A stretch of DNA of 64,000 nt from Allacma fusca (taxonomy: Eukaryota; Arthropoda; Collembola; Symphypleona; Sminthuridae): the NCBI GenBank assembly GCA_947179485.1, contig OX359246.1, positions 24,118,001 through 24,182,000 on the forward strand, in the 5' to 3' direction. Below are positions 10,027 to 22,600 of the stretch, piece by piece. The notes under the pieces were generated by a model that saw only the letters and a list, made by a program, of their open reading frames with translations, made no database searches and had not been told where the DNA came from. How positions within the stretch are numbered: position 1 is the stretch's first letter; each line of letters begins with the position of its first letter. The translations under genes and the position numbers were made by a program.

Positions 10027-13000
10027 ATGGACCACTTCGCTGATAAAATTTCCGTGCTCAAGAAACTCCTCTTCTTTGGGTTTCCTGCTGCAAGTTTGCT
10101 CCTCTTTTACAGTTTACCACTTGAATATTTCTCTCATTACAAAACACTTGGGTAATTTGTTAATTCCCTTATAACTAATTTGTGATATATAATAAATATT
10201 AACATAATCATACTAAATCAAATCTAAAAATTTCCCCACAGATTCTTCGTAATGGATAATGTTTTTAGTGCTACACAAGAACGACAGAACAGACCCGGGT
10301 TTTTAGTGGACACCATAGGCTGTGAAATTGTGGAAATGGATCCTTTTCATCCTTCGGTTATTCCATTTTTAAAGAACAAGAGCTTGGGAATTTGCCGACC
10401 TAGTTTAATTGCTATTAGGAATGAGGTAACAAAATCAAATTGCTGTAGTAGTGTGAAAGTTAATTTGACGTACAAAAATGTACCTGACATTTGTGCATAA
10501 GTACCTTATTACGTTGATCATAAGTAAAAAGGGGAAATTTCTTACAAAATCTCCGTAGGGTTTGGCTTACAATGAGAACCATTCAAGTTACCATAGGTCC
10601 AATTGCTGTTATTCTGAGATTCATCGAGTCTCCCAGGACCCCAAAAACTACACTAAGAATCAAGCTGACCGGACCATAAGGTACATATTTTTTCGGTGTT
10701 TTTCACGAGAGTTGTATTTTTAAAAAAATATAAAAAATATAATGCACTCTCTTCCCAACAGGTACTCTTTTACTGTATATTCAACAAAGTAGCTTGCAAC
10801 GAATGATGTTTAATTTGCTTTGATAATTACGATATTTTAGAATTTCCCCGACATGCACCCCGATTTCAAAAACTAGCGCATCTACAACTATCCCATCTTC
10901 CGATTTTGTCCAAATATCATGCGAAGAAAATAATCTAGGCAAAATTACCCAAACCATGGACTTTCTGGCAATTCCTGGGTCACCCGAGGGACATTCCAAA
11001 GAAACGAACTCAAAAGTAGCCTACTGGAAAGACAGGCTACAGAAGTCCGGAGCAGAGAGAGGGGTCTGGGCACAAAAACCCCCAAATGTTTTAATTTTGG
11101 GACTAGATTCCGTTTCCCGACTGAATATGATCCGATCTCTCCCGAAACTGAAGAATTTCCTGGAGGCAAATGATTTTGTAGAAATGAAGGGCTACACTAA
11201 AGTCGGAGAGAACACTTTCCCTAATATGATGGCTGCTATGGGAGGGATGAAGTTGCATGATTATCCTTGCGTTTTACCCGCGACAATGGTCGATAACTGT
11301 CCCTTCATTTGGAAGAACTACAGTGAAAATAAATATGTGACGGCATTTCTGGAGGACGCCCCAAAGATTGCAATGTTTAACAACGGGAAGACCGGATTTG
11401 TGAAGCAGCCCGTTGACTACTATTTAAGAACCTTGGCTTTAGCTCATTATCAGGCAAAGTTAAGGTATAGCTGTAAGAATGGCATGTCTGAAACTGAATT
11501 CATGTTGAATTACTTGCGGAATTTAGTGAGAAGAATCGTCAACTCGGATGCCCCTTACTTTTTGCTGTCATGGTTCACTGCTTTAACGCATTATGATAGT
11601 AATAACCTGAAGGTTAGCAAGTACTTAATCAAATATTTTTTATGTGTGGGTCAGATTTTGTATATCGTTGGTGAAGGGGCAAAATATGGACTAAGAGCAT
11701 CGAAACTTAAAAGCAAAGTGGGTTAGAGTAATTACATTTAAAATTGAATAACCAAATGACGTAGGTACAATTTGACCGACAAGTAAAAAAATACAGGTGC
11801 AACGTAACCGATTAGACAACTTAATTAGATACAATTTTTCCGATAACTGTATACAATAGGTGCAGTTTAACGATAGTTAAAATTAACTATGTGAAATTTA
11901 GAGGACGAGTAAAAGGATTAGGTGCAATTGATACGAAAAGTATGGCGATTATCTTTTATACTAAATATAAAATGCATTTTAGTAGATTATATTTTTTTAA
12001 GCTTAAAATGTAAATGGAACATTTATTAGTAAAACAAATCGGACTAGGTACAATTTAGCCTAACTGTAAAATGACCCAGGGAAAATTTAACCTAAAAGCA
12101 ACTTATAAGGTTTCTACTAGTATAACATCATTTAGTATATCTACATTAGTTCGTTTTGCTTTTAAAGAAAAATATATTAATAAAAAATACATGCAGTACA
12201 TTTTGCCTCTTCAAGGACAACCTTGGTTTTCATTTCATGTCTTGTCATTGCAATTAATGATAACAATTTGTAGCCAGCAGAAATGATGCTTTACAAGGCC
12301 TTGTCAGATCTGGTTATGGATGGTTCATTCCATGGTAACAACACTATTATCTTATTTATAAGCGATCATGGGTTTCGGGTCGGAAACTTTCGGAAAACTT
12401 TCTTGGGCTACTATGAAGTAAGCCTGCCGTTGTTTTTTATGAGACTGCCAGCTTCCCTCAGATTAAGCCATCCTCATTGGAACGAAAATCTAAAGAAAAA
12501 TAGCCACAGACTCACCACCCCACTTGACCTCCACGCCACTCTTGAGGATATTCTGGGCTTATCCGACCTCCCATTAAACATTCAGTCCAAAAGGAACACC
12601 GCCAATCGGACAACATATTCCTTGTTTGAAGAAATACCGCTAAACCGCACCTGCAAGTCATCTGGAATCTCTGAAAACTTTTGCCGTTGCGGTGCAAAAC
12701 CGCCAGTCTCAACTCCATCAAAAGAATGTGCGAATTTTGGGGACGTTATAATTGCACAAGTCAACAATATTTTGCGGAAAAGTCGTCCTCAGAATGCATG
12801 CATTTCATTGACATTCCAAAAACTTTTGTACTCTCGTAAGCTAAGCAATGGAACAGTGTGGAATAATTTCGGGAAAATTAACTACGTGGATCATGTTGTT
12901 GCCATTGAAGCAGTTCCATCTGGAGCAAATTTTGAGGCTAGGATGCGTGTGTTTGAAAACGAAACTATTGTAATTGTGGGGGAAGTTAGCAGAATTAATA

Positions 13001-13113
13001 GCTATGGGGAGCAAGGTAATTGTGTGAAGGATTACACCCTTCAAAAATATTGCTACTGCTGGAATTACTCAAAACATAAGACTATTGCGAGAAACAGTAT
13101 TAAACAAAAGTGA
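10027..13113 (+). CDS. DUF229 family membrane-anchored protein, copy 1
   Basis: Exons are 10027-10151, 10269-10479, 10559-10680, 10841-11612 and 12274-13113, in phase with GT-AG borders, giving about 689 residues. Exon 1 encodes a hydrophobic segment (about residues 13-31), a likely type II signal anchor. Exon 3 carries CCYSEIHRV. Exon 4 carries VLILGLDSVSRL, the first metal-site aspartate region of the alkaline-phosphatase/sulfatase fold, and exon 5 the second (FISDHGFRVGNF) and LTTPLDLHATLED. Length and motif order fit the family, whose substrate is unknown. An upstream exon 2 acceptor at 10241 would add nine residues, but copies 2 and 3 have lost it, so the shared TTTTAG acceptor was preferred. 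No stop or frameshift was seen. Confidence 0.85.
11613..12273 (+). repeat. Intron 4 with degenerate tandem motif
   Basis: The intron repeats a degenerate block of the form ggtacaatttgaccgacaag with spacing of roughly 35-60 bp (near 11763, 11797, 11828, 11869, 11921 and 12044). The same series occurs in intron 4 of copies 2 and 3, so it predates the duplications. Confidence 0.6.
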
Positions 13114-14791
<1,678 letters not shown>

Positions 14792-16044
14792 GTAACATTT
14801 ACTAGAAATTTGTACATTACGCTGTGGGTTCTGTATTTTCAGAAGCTCACCTGCAAAAGGATGGAGAAAATTTTTAATATTCTAATTGACAGGTCTCTCC
14901 TTTGCTCTAACTTGTGGGTTACAGATTGATCTGAGGAACCTACGGTTAACGGAACAATAAGTACATCCAGGAGGGATATGTGCTTGGTGGACTAAGGTGC
15001 ACTTGGAGCTCTTCAAGATACATTATATTTTTCCTAAATAAAACACTTGAGAATCTTTGTGTAAGACTGTTGTGCTTTCGGATGTTTTGCTAGCGTTATA
15101 ATGATCGCATGTTGGACATTCCAGCTTTCCTTTCATTCACTGGAACACTTGTGATGGCTTTGGGACAGAGTTGATTTCGGGTCATGTATTTTACTGGACC
15201 CGGCCATGAACATGACTTGGACATGAATATGCAAGTACCAATAATAATCAAACCCGAACCGTTGGTATTTTATGATCAAGCAAATACTTGCATGACCAAG
15301 TTCACGGACACAAGTACTTTCTACCAGAACTTGAACTTGGTGTAGTACGCGCGTTCAGTCCATTTTTCTAACGCGAACATGACTTGACCATGAACCTGAA
15401 CATGAATCTTCAAGTATTTTAAAAATTAAGGAATCGACAATTTTATGATTTTATTATCAGCAAATTAATAAATACAAACTAAAAAGAATCAGCTAACCAC
15501 AAGCCCAAAAACTACTTTACAAACTCAGTTCACCAAGCACTGTTTCATGCAATATTTTTTTAAATTCTGAGCCACGCTTTAAGGCATAGTACTATGCGAA
15601 TTGTTTCTCCCACCATTTCGAAAGTAGGCGTAACAATTTATTTTTACTTCGAAATAAGTACATCATTCCATGCTTCTTCTTCATGATGCTTTCCGCATCG
15701 TACGGGAATGGTCCTGGATCAAGGTCAAATGCAGACAATTAACACGCCGGTAAATTTTCTGCAAGAAAAGCAATGAGTCTTTTGCTCCAGGGCCAGAGAT
15801 GTGTGACTTGTGTAAAGAAACATTCTATGTAATTATATGTGAAGTTTTAGATTAAGTACAGCATATTTATGGAATTGCTGACTAGGTTTTACTTTACTTC
15901 CGATTTAATAAACCCTACCAAATGGTTTTCATTTGTTAATTAATCTACCTGTCATATGTATGTTTGTGTTCTAATTGTTAATGCATTTATTCTTAGTATT
16001 GGCATGATTAAATACCCTAGAATGTAATGTACCTCTGTATTTGC
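14792..16044. repeat. Unit 1 tail, no gene seen
   Basis: It includes a degraded CAAGTT-type MITE at about 15168-15430 that repeats 6010-6290, then unit sequence matching 42560-42821 (atgattaaataccct, tgtatttgc). I see no coding sequence. Confidence 0.5.
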
Positions 16045-16054
16045 CAGTGCTGCG

Positions 16055-16187
16055 CAGGGGTCGGATTTTTGTAAATCTCCCTAGAAGATTTTTTCCCCGT
16101 TTGTAATCCCGTTTGAAAATATCCCTGCTGAAAAATATTTTTCCCTGGGAAGATTCTTCACGTATTCCCACATGAATCCGTCCCCTG
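16055..16187. mobile_element. 133-bp MITE inserted in the terminal repeat of another MITE
   Basis: Ends are CAGGGGTCGGATT and AATCCGTCCCCTG. A perfect 8-bp duplication gtgctgcg (16047-16054 and 16188-16195) is part of the host MITE's own terminal repeat. The uninterrupted host end is seen at 42822. The interior (gtaaatctccc, cgtattccc) resembles the pieces ending ccacccctg near the DUF229 genes. Confidence 0.88.
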
Positions 16188-16539
16188 GTGCTGCGCACAA
16201 GTTGAAGTAGACCATTGCGTATTTCAAGTCATGGTCAAGTTCGGGTCATGGTTAAGTTAAAAATTAATTATAACTTGAGCATTCAAGTCATGTTCAGGAA
16301 ACGCATAAAGTTGACAATGATACTTAAAGTAAAGTAAGCGTCATGGTTAGGCTGGAGAATATTACTTGAGTGCCAAGTCATGTTCAAGGTCGAGCCTGAT
16401 AATGTAGAAACTTGACCATGAACCATAAGTACTTCATATACAGATTCAAGTAAAATAAAGTTGTGCACGTCAAAGACACGGCGCAAAAATTTTCAAAATA
16501 TAATTTCGCTACTTCTTATTATTTTACTACAGACAGGAA

Positions 16540-16555
16540 GCCCGCTTTGCCGGGC
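16540..16555 (-). other. Helitron 3' hairpin
   Basis: Stem GCCCG/CGGGC with a six-base loop, 13 bases from the host junction at 16526/16527. Confidence 0.65.
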
Positions 16556-17018
16556 GAGGATGTACACATTCTAGCAACATTAATAAATTGTCATTTTATT
16601 AAATATTAATTATCGGCTATCCGGAAAAAATCAGGTACATATGCGTACATAGTGCATATATAGTGCAACTGTGCTTTCCATTTGCTAAGCCAGTGGTTTC
16701 AATGATTTTGATTGGTGAATTTCAAATCTACCAACACTTTCATGGTGGAGAGCACTTCGAAAGTTCCCACCAAGGCCCTGCCCATGCCCAATGTTTGATC
16801 CGTAGATCGCGGCTAGGAGTTAGTCCCGCATGCTTGCAACTTACCATTTAAACATTCAACACTTCTTTAAAGACAACGTTGATAGTAAATGTGGTGTTAC
16901 TACCTTCTATGAGTTTGCCTTGCTCATCAGTATCTGCTATTTTGACTTTTACTTTTCTCCCTGATGTAGCCATGGAAAATACCACGTACAACTGACCATG
17001 ACCAAACACAGGAAATGG

Positions 17019-17405
17019 TCAATAAATTCCTAATTTATCAAAAGTTTGTCCCTGACTTTTATTAATCGTCATCACAAAACTGACTCGAATTGGAAATTGC
17101 CTTTGCTTAAGCGTAAATGGAATGTCACTGTCTGATGGGATCAGATCTATTCTTGGAATAAAATACATATCGCCCTGCGCACTCCCAGTCAATATTTCCG
17201 CATGAATAACATTATTAGCCAGGTTTCTAATTATTAACCTTGTTCCATTAGTCCTTTTCTGGTGTTTAAATTCCTTAACATCATGATGACCTCCGATATT
17301 CATTCCAAAACGCCGAATACATATGGTATCTGTCCCCAATTTGGAACTCAATTGTACCTGAATAATAAAATTTACAACTCGTTTTGTACTACATTGCACT
17401 GCCAC
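17019..17405 (-). pseudogene. Helitron helicase C-terminal fragment
   Basis: A 128-residue open frame carries the end of a PIF1-like Helitron helicase: NGTRLIIRNLANNVIHAEI, GSAQGDMYFIPRIDLIPSD, FPIRVSFVMTINKSQGQTF. The last block is the conserved TINKSQGQ motif of superfamily 1B helicases. The Rep nuclease and the first helicase motifs are absent, so it is a remnant unable to act alone. It lies inside the Helitron boundaries in the expected orientation. Confidence 0.85.
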
Positions 17406-17818
17406 TGCAATTTCCCGGCAGAGCAGAGCGTAGAAACATTTGTATTTTTATTTTATTGTATACGTATTTTATTTATACAAATTCACACAACTTTAATACA
17501 AGCAAACGGGAAAATAGAAAGGAAAACAAATATCGTACCTAAAAAGTATTGGAGACGTGGGAATGCTGATAGCTTCAGTATAAGTTCGAATGAATCGGTC
17601 ATCGGTATGGTCGTTATGTGAATGGTGTGTAGCGTGGAGAAAAACAGGAGTGAAGTAATGTTAGTAAAGTCTCAAGATCATCACTCCCAAACAGTCTCAG
17701 AAGCGCTGTGGAACACTCAGTCCACTCACAATCAGTCCTATGCTATCCACAGCAGAGATGCGCAAAAGAAATAGCCTTCCTTCAAGCCTTCGAAGGCGAA
17801 AATTCAGTAAAAATTTCC

Positions 17819-18295
17819 TGAACCGTCTCAAATTGACGATACGAATAAAGTTTGTGTCAGCTTTTCCCAACCAGTTGCTGGGGAAAGTATTTGCGAAGGA
17901 CCAGCACTCCCTTTAAGTGCACGTGATTACTTTCCCTGGTATTTCCAACTCTTTTAGTTCCTTTCACAATTGATAGCCTTTGCTATCTAGTGTGAATGAC
18001 AGTGAAAGAATTTTGTATTAGAAACGTAGCCAAAATCAGGCAAGACTTTAATAACAATAAAGCACGTCTAACTCCTTCACACCAAAGTTATGTAATCCTT
18101 TTCCCTCATTTTCTATTAACAATATACAATTTCACTCTAACATTCATCTTGTTTCGAGTCTCCAATCAATTTCTCTGTCTAGAACTATACATACAATCAA
18201 TATCAACAATTATTTATATTATAAATAATAATCCATGGTAACAAACAGTCGTAACTACAAAGACTATATTTAGTGTTCGGCTTCAATCTCCAACA
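17819..18295 (-). repeat. BEL/Pao 3' LTR
   Basis: 477 bp, apparently identical to 23734-24210 by direct reading. It follows the polypurine tract on the coding strand. Confidence 0.92.
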
Positions 18296-18744
18296 TTTCT
18301 TCCCTCTGATGATGGACTTGTGTTCTCATCACCATTACAAATATCTAAGACACAAATCTTGTTAGCGGGCCTGCGGTACACTCCATCTTTGGTCTTGACA
18401 TCAATGACTCTCACTTGACCGTCCTTGCCCGGATAAACATTCACGATCCTCCCCAATGGCCATGAGTTTCTTGGTCCATCCTTGTCTGCTATAACCACTA
18501 CATCGCCAACCTTGATCGGGTTTACAGGTTGGAACCATTTCGTCCTTTTTGTCAAAGTAGGCAGATATTCCTTAACCCATCTAGTCCAGATCATATCAGC
18601 GTATCTCTGTACGATTTTCCACTGGCTCCGTCTACATAGGTCATCATTCGAGAATACTCCCGGAACATTTCCTAAAACTTTCCCACACAAGCGGCCTATT
18701 GTTAACGATAAACTCGACTTCACAGAGTATCGTGTGCAGCACAT
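18283..18744 (-). pseudogene. BEL/Pao integrase C-terminal part (DUF5641-like)
   Basis: The open frame carries WTRWVKEYLPTL, NPIKVGDVVVIAD, WPLGRIVNVYPGKDGQVRV and a late RRPANKICVL, the tail domain that follows the BEL/Pao integrase core. It is in a different frame from the preceding integrase frame, and the stretch normally lying between the core and this domain is shortened. An internal deletion with frameshift is likely. Confidence 0.8.
18296..18307 (-). other. Polypurine tract of BEL/Pao
   Basis: The minus strand reads AGAGGGAAGAAA immediately before the 3' LTR; this is the usual plus-strand DNA primer. Confidence 0.7.
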
Positions 18745-19684
18745 CCTCTCGTAAGGTCGTTTCTCTAAGGGTTGAATGAAGCGCAGTTTTCACCGACCTT
18801 ACCATTCTCTCCCAAATTCCACCCATATGTGGAGAGGATGGTGGATTGAACTTCCATGTCAATCCATTCCCGGCGAACGTTTTCAGGATGCTTTCTGTGT
18901 CAATATCCTGGATTGACTTCCTCAGCTCACGGTCAGCACCATGAAAATTGGTTCCATTATCTGACCAGAGTACGTCTGGTGACCCTCTTCGTGCGATAAA
19001 CCTTCTGATGGCATTTATTGCTGAGTCCGTGGACAAGTCAGGAGCAATTTCCAAGTGTATTGCTCTTATACTCAAACAAGTGAAGATGACCCCATACCTC
19101 TTTAGTGTCTTCCTGTTTGCGGTTACCATGAGTGGTCCAAAGTAGTCGATACCTGTGTTGGCAAACGGACGTTGCTGTCGCGTGAGCCTTTCTATTGGTA
19201 GGACTCCTTGTATTGGTGGACATGGTCGGGCTCTTCTAACTTTGCACATCACGCACTCAGAGAAGCTCCGTTTCACCGCTGACCTAGCCTGTAACACCCA
19301 ATAGTACATACGAAGATTGCTAATTACCGTCTCGATACCTTGGTGGCGTGACTCCTTGTGAAGATGGGCAATAAGCAACTTTGTGTAATGATGTTCTGGA
19401 TGCAAAATTACTGGAAATGTTGTTCCCAATTGCAGCTCTTTTGCTCTTTCGGTTCGACCCTGCATCCTTATGACTCCATCTGAATCTAACATTGGCGTTA
19501 AAGTCATCAACCGACTATCCCTTGCAAGTACTTGCTTTTTTGACAATGCTTCAACTTCTTTCCCAAAATAATCTTGCTGAACTATCTTCCACCAAAAAAC
19601 CTGTGCACGGAGGATCTCTTCCCCCGTAAGTTCACCAGGACTTCTGTCATTGCTTCTTCTAGCGAATCTTACAAAACGCAACAT
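18644..19684 (-). pseudogene. BEL/Pao integrase core, frame-shifted from pol
   Basis: 346-residue frame with an HHCC-like N-terminal part (HLHKESRHQGIE, CVMCKVRRARPCPP) and a DDE core (TGIDYFGPL, WSDNGTNFHGADRELR, ERMVRSVK). It overlaps the end of the upstream frame by about 15 bases and would need a one-base shift to join it. BEL/Pao pol is normally one frame, so this is probably a point indel rather than programmed shifting. It ends inside a region deleted relative to the family. Confidence 0.85.
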
Positions 19685-22600
19685 GCTAACAATCTAATGA
19701 GTCTAAGCCAAGATGAGAATCTCGTCGCATCTATGACACTGACTTTCCCGGAGACCATGCAAACCAGATTAACGTACTCTTTCTTCATCTCAAGGGTGTC
19801 AATTGGTACATCTTCAAACACAAAACTTCTCTCAGATGGCCATTGGGTTTCAGGAAGTTTTAGAAATTCCGGCCCTTGATACCACCTGCAATTGGGATGG
19901 AATTTTGTCTCGTCATTGTTTCTCGTAGCTTCATCGGCTGGATTGTCTCGTGTAGGTACCCACTTCCACTGACTAGGCTCTGTGGTCTCGAGAATCTCCC
20001 CAACCCTATGAGCAATGAACTGCATATATTTTCGTGAGTCGTCTCGAAGCCAACAGAGTACCGTCCTTGAATCAGACCAGAATATGGTAGATTCGATTGG
20101 AAGATCTATTTCGTCCTGAATAGATTTAGCTAATCGGCTTCCCATCACGGCTGCTTGGAGTTCCAGCCTAGGAATTGACAGTGCCTTTAATGGTGCCACT
20201 CTAGCCCGTGCTGCAACGAAAGCTACAGAGACTTCCCCCGTTCTTTCAATCCGGAGGTAAGTAACAGTTGCGAAGGCTTTCTCACTGGCGTCGCAGAAAA
20301 TGTGAAGGGACAATTTCGCTTCCTTCAGACCCACACCAGGTGCATAACATCGTGGTACTCGGACCTCCGTGATTTGTTTTAGTTCCGTTACCCATTGTCT
20401 CCATTTTTCAAGGAGCTCTCCGCTGATTTCCTGTTTCCAATCCAACTTCTTCAACCACATCTCTTGAATTAACATACGGCCTTTGATTATGAAATGTGTG
20501 AGAAAGCCACATGGATCATAAGGGCTCATCACTAAGCTCGAAACTTCCGCCTTCGTTGGTACTTTCTTGAGGCTGAGCACATCCGCATTTACCTTGGGAA
20601 ATTTCAATTGGAAGAAGAATTCATCTTTCTCGGGGTCCCATTGTAGTCCAAGAACTCTCTCCGTTGGTAACACTTCATTAGCTGAAAGGTCCACCCAATT
20701 CTTAGCTCTAAGCTCTACAGGTACCTTTTCTATCACCTCCTTCGAACTGCACGCCCAATTGCACATGACAAAGCCTCCTCTCTTAAACATCTCAACACAA
20801 TTTTGCAACTTCTCCAAGGCAGTCCTCTCGTCATCTGCACCATGTGTAAAATCATCAACATAAGTATTTCTTTTAATGTCTGTAGTATCACCTGGGAACT
20901 CTCTCTCAAATTCATCCGCATTCTTTTGCGTGACATAAATAGCCGATGATGGGGAACATGCGGCCCCAAATATCATGACCTGCATGACATACTCATCTGG
21001 CTCAGCTTTTCTCTCCTTCCCCCGCCAAAGAAACCTTTGGCTATCCTGATCTTCGGGAATAATTTGAACTTGGTGGAACATCTCTCGGATATCTCCAGCA
21101 ATTCCCACCTTGTATCTTCGAAATCTCCACAAAACAGCAGGCAGCGGATTTAAAAGGTCTGGTCCTGTAAAAAGGCAATCATTGAGACTGACCCCGAATG
21201 ATTTACAAGCAGCGTCAAACACTAGGCGTAGTTTTCCCGGCTTCTGAGGATTATAGGTAGCAAAGTGTGGGAGGTAGTATGTACGTGGTCCCTTCATGCG
21301 TGCCTCTTCTGGAGTGAGTTTCCTACAATACCCTTTCTTCAAATAATCTTCAACCTTAGAACAGTACTCGTCAGCAAATTTTGTATCGCGATCCATCTTT
21401 CGCTCCATACAGTGCAGTCGTCTAATAGCAGTTGTTCTACTTTCTGGTAGCTTCAAATCTGTAGATCTCCACAGAAGACCTGTCTGGAATCTTGTTCCAA
21501 CTCTTTTGGTGGTTGATTCCAGAATTTGCAAAGCTTTGTCATCCTCTACTGACCTACTTTTCAGGTGAACAATTTTTACGCCAAATGTTTCTGTTGAGAA
21601 CGACTCTTTGATTATTTTCATCAACTCTGACTCCTCCGAAGGATTTGTACACATTTGTACAAATTCACGATCTAGTCTTCTAGGCGACGGAAGATTCCCG
21701 TGAACGACCCATCCGAGCCATGTCTTAGTTGCCACTGGGTCATTCCAATGTCCCTGGCGAAGTCTTCGTGGCGTTGTGAGTAGGATGTTGTCGGAACCAA
21801 TTAATATCTTGGGCTGAGCATTATTCATGGAGGGGAAGGGAATGTCATTTAAATATGGCCATAATTTTTTAATTACCTCCATATCCACGGACTGAGTAAG
21901 GAGGGACATTTTTTCAACTGTCATCGCATTTTCTAACCGATATTTCTTGGCACCTTCACCTACTCCTGCAATTTCCAGTGAAACCCGTTTTGATGTAGGG
22001 TCTTCTTTCGTTATACCGTTTGTCCACTGAATGAAAAGCCCCTCTTCAGGTCCATCCAACTTCAATTTCATTGCTATTTCGGAGTCAATCATAGTGACAG
22101 TTGATCCCTCGTCCAATAGAGCGTATGTGGAGACAATACCATTTGGACCAAGAAGATTGACAGGCAAAATGCGTAAGAGAACTTCTTTAATTACCTTCTT
22201 ACCATCCACGTGCCCACAAACATTTTTCTTTACTTCTACTGCAGCAGGAGCTTTGTGAAGTAACTTGTGGTGTTGACGCTCACAACCATCGACTCCACAG
22301 ACTTCTTTATTTTTGCAATCTGTGCCTTTATGACCCTTAGACAAACAGCAATAGCAAAGGTTCTGACATTTGACAGTCTTCCAACGATTTTGACAGACTG
22401 CTTCACTGAAATCCTTACAATCAGTTATTCCATGTCCCTCTTTTGAGCAATGGTAGCAACCTCTATCAATTTTAGTCATCGTAGACATAACGACCTTCTT
22501 GTCTTTCTTCTTTGGATCAGACCTTTCTTCCAGTACTAGATAATTTGAAGGCATCATACCTGCAGTCATTGCCATTCCCTCTAACCAGATCTCCAAATCC

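Noticed and set aside
12512-13044. Minus-strand open stretches in DUF229 exon 5
   Set aside because: They are shadows of the conserved exon and recur at the same places in copies 2 and 3.
17996-18241. 81-residue frame present at 17996 and 23911
   Set aside because: It lies inside the two identical LTRs; duplication there says nothing about coding.
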